A stretch of 64,000 bases of DNA from Legionella bozemanae (GCF_001648595.1 NZ_KV441807.1:127253-191252); one strand, 5' to 3'. Positions 34,917-44,511 are shown, counted from the stretch's first letter. A program made the numbers and translations. The notes: generated by a model from the letters alone, not told the origin.

Positions 34917-35015
34917 CTAGAGTATTTGGTTTTAAGGGCACGGGTTTATGACACGTTTTTGCCACAGTAAATTGGTTTTAATGACACAATTGGTAGATAA
35001 GTCCTTGATTTTAAA

Positions 35016-35046
35016 TGGCGCGCTCGGAGGGACTCGAACCCCCGAC
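35016..35046. other. attR: Presumed right attachment site (attR) in tRNA-Arg 3' end
   Basis: The 3' end of tRNA-Arg (CCA through T-loop) faces the integrase gene. tRNA-directed integrases recombine in this part, and the tRNA is regenerated intact. The matching direct repeat at the element's other end must lie left of this window, so the exact core length cannot be seen. Confidence 0.5.
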
Positions 35047-35092
35047 ACCTTGGTTCGAAGCCAAGTACTCTATCCAGCTGAGCTACGAGCGC
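35016..35092 (-). tRNA. tRNA-Arg (TCG anticodon)
   Basis: Full cloverleaf on the minus strand with acceptor GCGCTCG/CGAGCGC, anticodon loop CTTCGAA (anticodon TCG, reads CGA), T-loop TTCGAGT and encoded CCA (35016-35018). The 3' end faces the integrase gene, so this is the likely integration target. It is the last of three tandem tRNA genes. Confidence 0.95.
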
Positions 35093-35157
35093 AATGGGGT
35101 ATGGATTTAATATTTTGCCACTTGCTTCTGGTTGATATTGAAAATTAGTTACCAGAA

Positions 35158-35233
35158 TGGTGGGCCGTATAGGATTCGAACCTATGACACAGAGGTTAAA
35201 AGCCTCCTGCTCTACCACCTGAGCTAACGGCCC
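35158..35233 (-). tRNA. tRNA-Lys (TTT anticodon), copy 1
   Basis: 76-base cloverleaf, minus strand, acceptor GGGCCGT/ACGGCCC, anticodon loop CTTTTAA (TTT), T-loop TTCGAAT, encoded CCA. It appears identical to the copy at 35271-35346. Confidence 0.95.
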
Positions 35234-35270
35234 GCAGGACAAAATATTTTTTAAAATGGTACTCTAAAAC

Positions 35271-35346
35271 TGGTGGGCCGTATAGGATTCGAACCTATGA
35301 CACAGAGGTTAAAAGCCTCCTGCTCTACCACCTGAGCTAACGGCCC
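35271..35346 (-). tRNA. tRNA-Lys (TTT anticodon), copy 2
   Basis: Same sequence as the copy 38 bases downstream; first gene of the Lys-Lys-Arg cluster. The spacing and shared orientation suggest one primary transcript. Confidence 0.95.
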
Positions 35347-35461
35347 TAAAGAGGCTGGAATAATACCGGATTAGCACAGAATTTCAAGTCTTTTTATGAT
35401 GTTTCTATTATTTTTGTTATTTTTAAGGGTACAAATATTTTTTTTATACAAAATTGATGCT

Positions 35462-36337
35462 CTATAAAAAAGAAAATTCCTGAGTTAATTGGGGTTGAAA
35501 ATAAATATTTTTTTCGGTAGCCAGTATAGTCCAGTTTTGTATTTTTAGTTTATCAGCAAGGATCTGAGCCTCGTCTGCTGAAGTAATGAGCAGTAAAACA
35601 TCCGCACCTAAAGCGCCACAACCCTTAGTTGCCAATATTTCTGGGCATTTTTTAAACTCACTAATAAATTTTAAACTGTGTTCTGCTACCAAATTGAGCT
35701 CGGTTAATTTTTGATGATAGTTGTTTATGGCTGAAATCAATTTTTTGGAATCAATCTGTTCGAATGCTTGTTTTGCTTCATCTACCAAAAAAGATAAATA
35801 ATCGATCGGACCAGGAAGGGTAGAGTCTTGTAAATGATGATGAGTGGCAAGTTTCATCCCGGTATGGATGAGAAAAAACGACAAATCTTGAAAAGGCCAG
35901 TTATAAGACTTTATTATTCTTTGTTGTTTATTAATGTATACACATCCTTGTTGTGACTGTGCTATTACATCATATCCACTAGGCTTTAAGCCTTTTCCGA
36001 ACCATGATGATTTATAATAAGCACCTAGCATTTTATTTAAATCAGGTTCAGTGCTATTTACAAAACAAGCCGCTAAATAGCTTGCCAAAAATTGTGCACT
36101 GGAGGCGCCTAAGCCCCCTCGACTTGCATAAGGGTCATGCCACAAAAGACCTTGTCCTGAGTTTTGTTGCAGCCACCAAAGTCCAGCTGGAGATTCTGGG
36201 TGAATTCCAACTAACTTTTCTTGCGCAGTTAATGTAAGTTCAAAACAGGGGGCGGTCATTAGAAGAAGTGCAGAGGCTTCAGCTAAAGCAGCATATTCAC
36301 CCAGTAAAAAGGTTTTTGCGGGTATTGACCATTTCAT
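35462..36337 (-). CDS. GHMP-family kinase, probable phosphomevalonate kinase
   Basis: 291 residues. GHMP hallmarks are the N-terminal KTFLLGEYAAL, the ATP-binding Gly-rich ASRGGLGASSAQ (about residues 71-82), and the C-terminal TKGCGALGADVLLLI. It is coupled to HMG-CoA reductase by an ATGA overlap. Mevalonate kinase and diphosphomevalonate decarboxylase are encoded elsewhere in the window, so phosphomevalonate to diphosphomevalonate is the missing step this enzyme most likely fills. It is shorter than Gram-positive MvaK2 (about 360). A second mevalonate kinase is a less likely alternative. Confidence 0.75.
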   Translation of the reverse strand: MKWSIPAKTFLLGEYAALAEASALLLMTAPCFELTLTAQEKLVGIHPESPAGLWWLQQNSGQGLLWHDPYASRGGLGASSAQFLASYLAACFVNSTEPDLNKMLGAYYKSSWFGKGLKPSGYDVIAQSQQGCVYINKQQRIIKSYNWPFQDLSFFLIHTGMKLATHHHLQDSTLPGPIDYLSFLVDEAKQAFEQIDSKKLISAINNYHQKLTELNLVAEHSLKFISEFKKCPEILATKGCGALGADVLLLITSADEAQILADKLKIQNWTILATEKNIYFQPQLTQEFSFL

Positions 36338-37632
36338 ACAGCAATCGGTGTTTGTCTGATTTTAGCTAGTAAATCATGAGCATTATTAAGACTAATTCTT
36401 TTATGTAAATCCAACCATTTTTGCAAATGTTCTTTAAGCACTGGCATTTCACTTTCATTGGCGCCTGCTGCCAAAAGCAGATTATCAATGTGTAATTTCA
36501 TATGGCCTTGAATAATACCTTCGGTACATAATGCTTTAATTGCTCCCAAATTTTGTACCAAACCCACTGCTGCAATGACTTGAGCTAATTGATTCGCCGA
36601 AGAAATATTCATCATTCGTAAACACATTTTTGCGGTAGGGTGCAATGAGGTAACGCCGCCTATGGTTCCAACAATAATCGGAGCGGTAAGTTGTCCTGTG
36701 AGTATTCCATTGTGATAGCGCCAACGTGTAATTGCTTGATATTGTCCATTGCGGGCGGCATAGGCATGTACTCCTGCTTCAACTGCGCGCCAGTCATTTC
36801 CAGTTGCGATTAAAACAGGATCAATACCGTTCATTACCCCTTTGTTATGGGTAGCTGCTCGATAAGGATCCATTTCGGCAAAGAGCGATGCTTCTTGCAG
36901 CTTTTGGCCAAGTTCATTATCGATAGTATGTATCGTAACTTGAGCGGTTGTTAACTTTTGATCATTTAGGTTTGATAAAATACACATGGTGACTTCTTCA
37001 CCAGTTAACTGTTCTATAGGTGTTTTTAAGTATTCAAGAACTTGATTAATAATATTGGCTCCCATGGCATCACAGCTATTCATAGTCAAATGAATTACGG
37101 CCATGTCTTGATTATCTTCTCTTTTTAGCTGGCGTAATTGCAAGTCCATGACACCACCGCCACGTTTTACCATGTTATCGGCCACATCTTTGTTTGCTCT
37201 ATTAATCAGATAGGTTCGATTTTCATGAAAAATCTGGGAAAATTTAGAGAAATCTTTAACCTTTGCCAATTGAATTTGACCCAAAATGCATTCGCCTTGA
37301 ACCCAGGTTTTTATTTCGCCACATTGTCTAATCCATTTAGCAGATTTGGATAAGGCTGCAATGATGGATGTTTCTTCAACAGCCATTGGAATAACATAGT
37401 CTTGGCCATTGATATTGAAATTAGTTGCTACTCCCAAAGGAAGCTGAAAATAACCGATTACATTTTCAATCAGTTTATCTGCTAAATTCAGATCTTTTAT
37501 ACCACCGCTTTTAAGAAAAGAAATATCTTCAGAAGTTATGGCTCCTAGTGCTAACAAGCGCTTGAAGCGTTCTTCTCGAGAGAGTTTGGAAAATCCGCGA
37601 AATAGCTCATCAGTATTAGAAGATAAAGGCAT
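36334..37632 (-). CDS. mvaA: Hydroxymethylglutaryl-CoA reductase, class II
   Basis: 432-residue degradative/biosynthetic class II HMG-CoA reductase producing mevalonate. Motifs: ENVIGYFQLPLGVATNF and AVEETSIIAALSKSAK in the N-terminal third, NSCDAMGANIINQV in the dinucleotide-binding region, GTIGGVTSLHPTAK towards the C-terminus, and a flexible His-containing tail. I chose ATG 37632 (MPLSSNTDEL) because AAAGGAG lies 7 bases upstream; a longer start at 37695 lacks it. First gene of a two-gene operon with the GHMP kinase. The organism thus makes isoprenoids by the mevalonate route. Confidence 0.95.
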   Translation of the reverse strand: MPLSSNTDELFRGFSKLSREERFKRLLALGAITSEDISFLKSGGIKDLNLADKLIENVIGYFQLPLGVATNFNINGQDYVIPMAVEETSIIAALSKSAKWIRQCGEIKTWVQGECILGQIQLAKVKDFSKFSQIFHENRTYLINRANKDVADNMVKRGGGVMDLQLRQLKREDNQDMAVIHLTMNSCDAMGANIINQVLEYLKTPIEQLTGEEVTMCILSNLNDQKLTTAQVTIHTIDNELGQKLQEASLFAEMDPYRAATHNKGVMNGIDPVLIATGNDWRAVEAGVHAYAARNGQYQAITRWRYHNGILTGQLTAPIIVGTIGGVTSLHPTAKMCLRMMNISSANQLAQVIAAVGLVQNLGAIKALCTEGIIQGHMKLHIDNLLLAAGANESEMPVLKEHLQKWLDLHKRISLNNAHDLLAKIRQTPIAV

Positions 37633-38124
37633 GCTTTCTCCTTTGAGTAGCCGGCATTGACGCAAGTTTTGTAATGCCATGTTTGCGTTGTTCAAATTGG
37701 CTGTAATTTTCTTGCATACCTGATTTTAGTTTCTTGAAAAAAATAAAAGCAATTTTATCATAAAACAGAGATGCAAACTACCTGAAATCATCGGTATTAT
37801 ATGATTTTGTTTTATTTACAAGTCGTCTCTATGTATAAAGTGCAAAGGTTTTCTACAAATGCCTATTCAATCCAGTAAATGCTCATCGTAATCTGTATTT
37901 TTTATCTGCTTTATTTATAAATTTATCAATTGTTGTATGCGGATAAAGCCATAACATGTGTTACGCTAGTATGTGCTGTTTTTGTTTTTTATGATTATTC
38001 GATAATCTAGTGGTGCTTTTTTGTACCAGGCGATTGTTTTTTAATTTAAATTTTCTGGTGTTTTTTTAGCATGGAGTGTAAATTGAGAGCATTTTAATTT
38101 GGATTGTTATTTGTTGGAGATATC
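37633..38124. other. Intergenic region between divergent mvaA and an effector-like gene
   Basis: About 490 AT-rich bases. It must hold divergent promoters, but I see no convincing operator, RNA or repeat. Long T-runs near 37980-38070 precede the effector-like gene. Confidence 0.4.
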
Positions 38125-39207
38125 ATGGGGAAAGATGCTAAGGAAAAAAAGGCTTTTGAATCCGCTTCGAGTATGAGAACGATATACATTGAGCAATTGC
38201 AGAAATGCAAATCTGCTGCGCAATTTGAGACTTTTTCAAGCAAATATGAAGAGAAAAAGAGGAAAAATCCCAAGCCTGCTAATTTAACTCCGTATCATAG
38301 CGAAGTTATTAGTAGAATGGATGATGAGATCCGAAGTCTAACGGAAAAATTAAATGCACGATTTTTTCCAATAACACTTATTGAACCCTCACCAAGTGTT
38401 CATGAATCAGTAAAAAAAGATGTTACCGATTTATTGCCAGAAGAGCATGTTTCAGATGAACTTCCTCCTATTAACGAGCAGGATTTAGGCACACAAGCCA
38501 AAGTTGTTACAGAAAAAGCGAAGGGCACTCCTCTTATACAAACTAAAACTACTGAAGAACTTCTTAAAGAAGAAGAGGGGGAGAGTTTAACTCGGTCAGT
38601 AACAAAGAAAAGTGGAGCATTTGTGGCTCCTGTTGATGTAAAACCAAAATTCAGGCACATCACTTGGAATGAAAAGCAGCTTCAGGAAATGCAGGAGCAG
38701 GAAAAACAGCGTCACGAAAAGCAAGTTGATCAGAAAGCCAGGAGGCATAGAAATGCTCAGCTTAATGAGGTTAAAGAAAAACTAAGAACACTTTATGCAA
38801 AGCAAACAAAATATGACACGAAAGCTAAAGAGTATCGTAGGAAGAATGATCCACAAAGAGAGGCGAAATATCGAGACGCTGCAAAAGCTGCCGGAAGCAT
38901 TCATGAGCAGATAGCGAAATTAGTTAATCAGTACATTCGGGATGGGGATTTAGACTCTTTTAAATTAAATAGCCAAAAAATCCTAGGCGATGAGAAGAAT
39001 AATGATGTGAAAACATTGCGGGCATACCGTGGCTGGTGGGAAAAGTTCTTAGATGATTTGGTTGAACTTATAAATTCCGGGTTTGCTCGCATAGGTTCTT
39101 CGATCCGTGTGCATGAATTATCGATGTTTAAACCCGCAACAACCGATGGGGGACACAAAATTAACGACCTAGGTAATGCAATTAGTTCCGTAAAAGCAAC
39201 CTTTTAA
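38125..39207 (+). CDS. Hydrophilic coiled-coil protein, candidate Dot/Icm effector
   Basis: 360 residues with no signal peptide or membrane segment. It is very rich in Lys/Glu/Gln. Strong coiled-coil character lies at about residues 185-260 (NEKQLQEMQEQEKQRHEKQ) and there is a long acidic linker (about 95-165). The C-terminal domain (about 300-360, LRAYRGWWEKFLDDLVELIN to SSVKATF) resembles the compact tail seen in many Legionella proteins of unknown function. No enzymatic motif is recognised. Effector status is inference from composition, genus and isolated monocistronic position. ATG 38125 has TTGGAG upstream. Confidence 0.6.
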   Translation: MGKDAKEKKAFESASSMRTIYIEQLQKCKSAAQFETFSSKYEEKKRKNPKPANLTPYHSEVISRMDDEIRSLTEKLNARFFPITLIEPSPSVHESVKKDVTDLLPEEHVSDELPPINEQDLGTQAKVVTEKAKGTPLIQTKTTEELLKEEEGESLTRSVTKKSGAFVAPVDVKPKFRHITWNEKQLQEMQEQEKQRHEKQVDQKARRHRNAQLNEVKEKLRTLYAKQTKYDTKAKEYRRKNDPQREAKYRDAAKAAGSIHEQIAKLVNQYIRDGDLDSFKLNSQKILGDEKNNDVKTLRAYRGWWEKFLDDLVELINSGFARIGSSIRVHELSMFKPATTDGGHKINDLGNAISSVKATF

Positions 39208-39366
39208 TCGTTTATAAGAAATAAGTAGTCTGAGGTTTGTTTCGCACTCAGACTATATTTTTTGCCCTACCCGAATATCTTGTTATTGTGTTACCATGTT
39301 CTATTGTTTTTGTTCTTCTAGAATATTCATATTATTCTTTGAGGTTATTTTTCAACACAAAAGACT

Positions 39367-40494
39367 ATGGTACAAAACAGCGCGCAAATCACTTACGATA
39401 AGGAACTTGCCAGATTTCACTGTACGGGTGCCTGGTCTGTTTTAAAAATTGAAAATTTATTAGCTCGATTTAATGTAGATGAGCTGCCTAAAACTCAAAA
39501 AGTGACTATTAGCGGTGAAGGTATCAGCTATTTTGATAGTGCAGGCGCCTTGGCCCTTATTAAATGCATTGGCACGCTGGAACAACGAAAAAATCAGGTT
39601 GAACTGACAGATTTTACCGAAACACAACAGCAACTTGTCGATTTAATTAAATCAAAAAAAGACGTATTAGGTTATCAAATACCTTCTCCGCCTAAAGAAA
39701 ATGTATTTTATCAATTGGGGAAAGAATCAGAAAGCAAATTTCGTCAAATAGATGGCCTTCTCGCTTTAGTTGGTGATTTGACTACTAAAATGTTTAATGC
39801 ATTTGGCAATTGGCGCCGTTTTCAATTACCCAGTATCATTGCAAATATTCACGCTACAGGCGTGACTGCTTTACCTATCCTTGCTTTGCTTTCTTTTCTA
39901 ATTGGTGTGGTTTTGGCATATCAAATGGGATTGCAATTGCAAACATATGGGGCCAACAGCTTTATTGCCTATTTATCAGGTATGGCTATTTTTCGTGAAT
40001 TTGCACCGTTAATGACGGCAATTATTGTTGCTGGACGCACCAGTTCCGCATTTACAGCACAAATTGGCAGTATGAAACTAAATGAAGAAGTAGATGCACT
40101 ATTAACGATGGGACTTTCCCCCACTGAATTATTAGTGCTCCCTAAAGTTCTGGGGTTGTTGATCGCGTTCCCTTTATTGATTTTTTGGTCTGATGTTTTT
40201 AGTATTTTAGGTGCGATGATCATGTCCAATAATATGTTGGGCATCAGTTTTGTTGATTTCTTACAACGATTAAGAGACTCTGTTGGACTTTCGCAGTTGA
40301 ATTTAGGTCTTTATAAAGCCCCCGCATTTGCATTGTTAATAAGCTTAGTCGGTTGTTATCAAGGGTTTAGAGTAGAAGCCGGTACGGAAAAAAATATTGG
40401 GAGCCAAACTACCAGAAGTGTAGTACAAGCACTATTTCTAATTATTATTGCTGATGCAATTTATTCAGTTATTTATAGTCGGATGCATTTATAG
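39367..40494 (+). CDS. mlaE: MlaE-type lipid ABC permease with N-terminal STAS domain
   Basis: 375 residues. The first 100 form a STAS-like domain (ISGEGISYFDSAGALALIKC), corresponding to MlaB, which is a separate protein in E. coli. The C-terminal 260 residues are the MlaE permease, with five or six membrane segments and the family block FREFAPLMTAIIVAGRTSSA then EVDALLTMGLSP. It moves phospholipids between envelope leaflets with MlaF and MlaD. The mlaF gene starts directly after its stop. Confidence 0.9.
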   Translation: MVQNSAQITYDKELARFHCTGAWSVLKIENLLARFNVDELPKTQKVTISGEGISYFDSAGALALIKCIGTLEQRKNQVELTDFTETQQQLVDLIKSKKDVLGYQIPSPPKENVFYQLGKESESKFRQIDGLLALVGDLTTKMFNAFGNWRRFQLPSIIANIHATGVTALPILALLSFLIGVVLAYQMGLQLQTYGANSFIAYLSGMAIFREFAPLMTAIIVAGRTSSAFTAQIGSMKLNEEVDALLTMGLSPTELLVLPKVLGLLIAFPLLIFWSDVFSILGAMIMSNNMLGISFVDFLQRLRDSVGLSQLNLGLYKAPAFALLISLVGCYQGFRVEAGTEKNIGSQTTRSVVQALFLIIIADAIYSVIYSRMHL

Positions 40495-41232
40495 ATGAGC
40501 GAGCCCATTATCGAAATTAAAGGACTAAAGAATTGTCTCGGAGGTCAATGGGTCCATAGCGATGTGAACTTGACTGTAGAAAAAGGGGAAATCTTAGCTA
40601 TTATTGGCGGTTCAGGGAGTGGAAAAACAACGATATTACGTAGCTTACTGATGTTACTGAAGCCTACGGCTGGTCGTATTAAAATATTTGGACAAGATAT
40701 TAGTAATCTGGATGCAGAACAATCGTTTTTGCTTCGTCGGCGATGGGGAATGCTTTTTCAGCATAGCGCATTATTTTCATCAATGAATGTGTTGGAAAAT
40801 GTTATGTTTCCTATGCGAGAATTTACTAATCTGGATTATGAGTTTATGTATGAACTGGCTTTGCTAAAAGTCGCTTTAGTAGGCTTACCCAAAGAAGCTG
40901 CAGGTAAATTACCATCAGAATTGAGTGGCGGAATGCAAAGAAGAGCCGCTGCAGCACGTGCCATTGCAATGGATCCGGAGTTGTTGTTTTTAGATGAACC
41001 GACTACAGGCTTAGATCCCTTGAGCGCAAGACTTTTTGATGAGTTGATTGTTTTTTTAAGAGATTCTTTAAAGCTCACTATAGTTATGGTGAGTCATGAT
41101 ATAGAATCTTTAAAACGAACTACAGATCGAGTAGCCTTTATCGGCGATGGAAGAATCTTAAGTGTTGAGCCGATTAATGATTTGATAAAGAATAAGAATA
41201 AAATAATTGCAGGTTATTTTAGTAAAATGTAA
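40495..41232 (+). CDS. mlaF: MlaF-type lipid ABC ATPase
   Basis: 245-residue ABC ATPase. Walker A is GGSGSGKTT, the signature is LSGGMQRR, Walker B is LLFLDEPTTGLD, and the H-loop is MVSHD. The motifs are those of the MlaF/Ttg2A group. It begins at the base after the mlaE stop and is followed by mlaD after 15 bases, so all are one operon that drives phospholipid transport to keep outer-membrane asymmetry. Confidence 0.94.
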   Translation: MSEPIIEIKGLKNCLGGQWVHSDVNLTVEKGEILAIIGGSGSGKTTILRSLLMLLKPTAGRIKIFGQDISNLDAEQSFLLRRRWGMLFQHSALFSSMNVLENVMFPMREFTNLDYEFMYELALLKVALVGLPKEAAGKLPSELSGGMQRRAAAARAIAMDPELLFLDEPTTGLDPLSARLFDELIVFLRDSLKLTIVMVSHDIESLKRTTDRVAFIGDGRILSVEPINDLIKNKNKIIAGYFSKM

Positions 41233-41247
41233 CTGGAGACAGAATTC

Positions 41248-42150
41248 TTGGAAGCTAAAACCAATTACACCATAGTAGGTGTAGTCGTACTTATATTACT
41301 GGTAGGGCTGGTGGCTACAATGTTGTGGTTATCTGTTGGTTTTAATCAAAAAAAATATTCTACCTACACCGTTTATATGCATGAGGCAGCTTCTGGCCTG
41401 ACCAAAGATGCCCCAGTAAAATTTAATGGAGTGCAAGTTGGTTATGTAAAAGAAATAAAATTGAATCAAAGTGATCCGAGGCAAGTTGAAATTTTGTTAA
41501 ATATCGAAGAGGGGACGCCCGTTACGACCAGTACTTATGCTACATTAAATTCACAAGGAATTACCGGCGTCACTTATATTGGTTTGAGCGCAAGTACTTC
41601 TGATCTGACACCAATTCATCAAATGCCTGGTGAACCATTCCCAGTTATTCCTTCAAAACCTTCTGTATTCACTCAATTGGATAGCATTTTAAAAAAGGTT
41701 TCTGAAGATGTAGGCACTGTAAGTGATGAAGCAAAACGAATATTTAATGAAGAAAATGCAAAACATATACGTCATATCTTAACTAATGTTGATCATTTTT
41801 CTAAAGATCTTTCACGTAATGGCAAAAATCTTAATGCTTTAATGGATAATCTTGCCAAAACAAGCCGTGATTTTCCGCACATGCTTACCGAATTAAGAGT
41901 GGGAATATCTAAATTTAATACTATGGCGGAAAGCTTGAGTCAAGCTGGGAATAGTGTATCAAAAACAATGGGCACAGGGAAAAATGCCATAGATAAAATT
42001 TCTGAGGAAGCGCTGCCGCCTGCTGTAATCTTATTACGACGATTGAACACAATTTCTGCAAATTTGGAAAAAGTGAGTAGTGAAATGCGTCAAAACCCTG
42101 CTGTGGTTATTCGTGGAACTAAGCCACCAAAACCTGGGCCTGGAGAATAA
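41248..42150 (+). CDS. mlaD: MlaD-type MCE-domain periplasmic lipid-binding protein
   Basis: 300 residues. One N-terminal membrane segment (about residues 7-29) is followed by an MCE domain ([34 protein letters not shown], then [13 protein letters not shown]). The helical C-terminus (about 140-280) is longer than in E. coli MlaD (183 residues) and resembles PqiB/YebT-like or Mycobacterium Mce tails. The start is TTG 41248 with TGGAGA about 10 bases upstream; no suitable ATG precedes the membrane segment. Confidence 0.9.
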   Translation: MEAKTNYTIVGVVVLILLVGLVATMLWLSVGFNQKKYSTYTVYMHEAASGLTKDAPVKFNGVQVGYVKEIKLNQSDPRQVEILLNIEEGTPVTTSTYATLNSQGITGVTYIGLSASTSDLTPIHQMPGEPFPVIPSKPSVFTQLDSILKKVSEDVGTVSDEAKRIFNEENAKHIRHILTNVDHFSKDLSRNGKNLNALMDNLAKTSRDFPHMLTELRVGISKFNTMAESLSQAGNSVSKTMGTGKNAIDKISEEALPPAVILLRRLNTISANLEKVSSEMRQNPAVVIRGTKPPKPGPGE

Positions 42151-42152
42151 AA

Positions 42153-42752
42153 ATGAAAAAGCTGACTGTATTTCTTGTGGGCTTAAGCGCAGTAGTACTT
42201 AGTGCGTGCTCGCCAGTTAAAATCTCTGTAAAGAATCAATATCAACTAAGTGCATACAGTACAAAACAGTTGGCTAAAAAACCCATGCCTATTACTTTGT
42301 TGGTTACTACGCCTGATGCTGCTGCCGGGTATCAAACAGAGCAGATGCTTTATGTTAAAAAACCCTATGCACTGGAACCTTTTGTAAAAAATGCATGGGT
42401 AAATCCACCTGCGGATATGCTTTACCCTTTAATTCTGCAAAGCTTACAACGGACAAATCTTTTTGAAGCGGTTACTTCCAATGCGTATACTTTAGGTGCA
42501 ACTTATCGATTAGATACTCAATTACTTTCTCTGCAACAAAACTTTCTTAAAAAACCAAGCGTTCTTGAGTTTTCAGCCAAAGTTGTTTTAACTCATGTTA
42601 GTGATAATAACGTCTTAGCTTCAAAAATTATTAATTTACGGATTCTGTGTCCCAGCGATACACCCTATGGGGGAGTGATCGCAGCAAATAAAGCAACCCA
42701 ACAGTTTACCGCGGCCCTGACTCATTTTGTGGCATCTCACATGGAACACTAG
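42153..42752 (+). CDS. ABC-transport auxiliary lipoprotein (PqiC-like)
   Basis: 199-residue lipoprotein with lipobox LSAC (Cys19). The fold matches the ABC-type auxiliary lipoprotein family ([36 protein letters not shown]). In Mla/Pqi-like systems this outer-membrane lipoprotein partners the MCE protein. It lies 2 bases after mlaD and closes the four-gene operon. A 35-bp inverted repeat follows its stop. Confidence 0.85.
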   Translation: MKKLTVFLVGLSAVVLSACSPVKISVKNQYQLSAYSTKQLAKKPMPITLLVTTPDAAAGYQTEQMLYVKKPYALEPFVKNAWVNPPADMLYPLILQSLQRTNLFEAVTSNAYTLGATYRLDTQLLSLQQNFLKKPSVLEFSAKVVLTHVSDNNVLASKIINLRILCPSDTPYGGVIAANKATQQFTAALTHFVASHMEH

Positions 42753-42765
42753 AGTATGAATTTTC

Positions 42766-42861
42766 GATCGTAGCCTGGGTGAAGCGCAGCGGAACCCGGG
42801 TTTCTGAGCTTAATGAGTTTCTCGATCCCGGGTTCCGCTGCGCTTCACCCAGGCTACGATC
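42766..42861. repeat. 35-bp perfect inverted repeat with 26-base loop
   Basis: Left arm 42766-42800 (begins GATCGTAGCCTGGGTGAAGC) is exactly complementary to right arm 42827-42861. The arms are far more GC-rich than their surroundings. The 96-base unit lies 14 bases after a stop codon and before pal. It looks like a dispersed miniature palindromic repeat. Transcribed, it would form a very stable hairpin that could end or stabilise the upstream mRNA. Confidence 0.9.
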
Positions 42862-42986
42862 AATGATATTGAATGGGTAGTATTACTGTAGCCAAAAAAT
42901 AAAAAGAATTGTACAATGTGCCCCCATGAACCCTGTAAGGGTATTTCGAAGTGTATTAATAATAAAAAGAACGAAGGAGATTGAGG

Positions 42987-43511
42987 ATGAAAGCCGGATC
43001 ATTAGGTAAATTAGGCCTGCTTGTGGCGAGTGCTGTTTTCGTTGTTGCTTGTTCTAAAGCACCAGGTAGTGCGGAAGGAGGAGTAGGCGTGAGCGAGGCT
43101 GAGGCTCAAGGTCTAGGACAATTTACTCATTTTGCTGGTCAAGAACCAGGTGAATCTTATACAACTAAGGCACCTCATAATCAATTGTATTTGTTCTCTT
43201 ATGATGACAGTAATTTGGCTCCCAAATATTTACCATCAATTAATGCTCAGGCAGAATACTTAAAGACACACCCTGGTGCGCGTGTGTTAGTAGCTGGACA
43301 TACAGATGAGCGTGGTAGCCGTGAATATAACGTAGCCCTTGGCGAGCGTCGTGCAAATACTGTAGCTGACATTTTACGTATGGCTGGTGTTAACAGACAA
43401 CAAGTTCGTGTTGTGAGCTATGGTAAAGAGCGTCCAATTAATTTAGGACATGATGAAGCGTCGCATGCACAAAATCGACGTGTAGAATTTACTTATGAGG
43501 CAACAAGATGA
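42987..43511 (+). CDS. pal: Peptidoglycan-associated lipoprotein Pal
   Basis: 174-residue outer-membrane lipoprotein. Lipobox VVAC is followed by a Gly/Ala-rich linker, then an OmpA-like peptidoglycan-binding domain (VAGHTDERGSREYNVALGER through AQNRRVEFTY). The sequence is very close to Legionella PAL as I recall it, which is the main pointer to the genus. AAGGAG precedes ATG 42987 (MKAGSLG); a TTG two codons upstream is disfavoured. Pal links the outer membrane to the wall via the Tol system. tolB is not upstream; cpoB follows with a 4-base overlap. Confidence 0.96.
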   Translation: MKAGSLGKLGLLVASAVFVVACSKAPGSAEGGVGVSEAEAQGLGQFTHFAGQEPGESYTTKAPHNQLYLFSYDDSNLAPKYLPSINAQAEYLKTHPGARVLVAGHTDERGSREYNVALGERRANTVADILRMAGVNRQQVRVVSYGKERPINLGHDEASHAQNRRVEFTYEATR

Positions 43512-44491
43512 TAAATTGCAAAAAACACATTATCGCTACAGGTTTTATATTGATGCTTCCTTTGGCCTGTTGGTCAGAAGCACCTGTTGTTGATGATAGT
43601 GATAATTTTGCAATTATTGAGGGCCAACAGGCGTATGAAGCGCCTGCTTATGGCCCCAAGTACGATGAAGCACAAATCGAAAATGGTCAGTTTGATGTGG
43701 CTCGAAACGAGAGTTATACAATAGATAATTCCCAAACCGATGATGAGCCTGCGCTTGCTAAAGATGATCAAGCAAGTAGTTCAAATACTAATATTACCGA
43801 TAATGCGAAGCTAATCGACAAAATCCAAAGTTTGCAACAAGAAATACAAGAACTGCGTGGTCAACTAGAAGTACAAGCTCATGACTTAAAGTTATTACAG
43901 CAGCAACAAGTTGCTTTTTACAAAGATTTAGATGCACGCTTAAGTGGAAGTAGTTCTGCTAAATCTTCTTCAAGTAAACAACCCACCTTGGATCTTTCTG
44001 CTGGTTCGAAGGAAACTACACCTAAAGCAACTGCACCTGCATCTAATGTTCAGGCAAGCAAATCGGCTGTTCCTACACCAGCATCAGTATCCACAGTGAC
44101 TACCTCTAGAATAAATCCTGCAGACGAGCAAATTAGCTATTTAGCAGCTTATGAATTAGTAAAGAACAAACGGTATGATGATGCTTTAAATGCGATGAAT
44201 GTATTTGTTCAAAAATATCCTAGGGGCGGTTATACTGCTAATGCACAATATTGGCTAGGCGAGCTTTATTTAGTTAAAAAAGATTTTCCAAAATCTATAG
44301 AGCATTTTAATGTGGTTTTACAACAATTCCCCACCTCAAGTAAATCTGCTGCAAGTATGTTAAAGATTGGCTATGCTTATGCTGCACAAGGTGACAAGCA
44401 GGAGGCCAAGAAATTCCTGCAACAAGTAGTGAGAGCTTATCCTGGTACGCCTACAGCTCAATTGGCTAATTCAAAATTACGTACAATATAA
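43508..44491 (+). CDS. cpoB: CpoB/YbgF, Tol-Pal accessory protein
   Basis: 327-residue periplasmic protein. A signal peptide (ACWSEA) is followed by an acidic linker, a trimerising coiled coil (IQSLQQEIQELRGQLEVQ, about residues 110-140), a Ser/Thr/Pro linker, and C-terminal tetratricopeptide repeats (AAYELVKNKRYDDALNAM, WLGELYLVKKDFPKSI, YAAQGDKQEAKKFLQQV). CpoB coordinates outer-membrane constriction with peptidoglycan synthesis at division. It overlaps pal by 4 bases. Confidence 0.93.
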   Translation: MINCKKHIIATGFILMLPLACWSEAPVVDDSDNFAIIEGQQAYEAPAYGPKYDEAQIENGQFDVARNESYTIDNSQTDDEPALAKDDQASSSNTNITDNAKLIDKIQSLQQEIQELRGQLEVQAHDLKLLQQQQVAFYKDLDARLSGSSSAKSSSSKQPTLDLSAGSKETTPKATAPASNVQASKSAVPTPASVSTVTTSRINPADEQISYLAAYELVKNKRYDDALNAMNVFVQKYPRGGYTANAQYWLGELYLVKKDFPKSIEHFNVVLQQFPTSSKSAASMLKIGYAYAAQGDKQEAKKFLQQVVRAYPGTPTAQLANSKLRTI

Positions 44492-44511
44492 TCATTAATA
44501 AATTTTTATAC

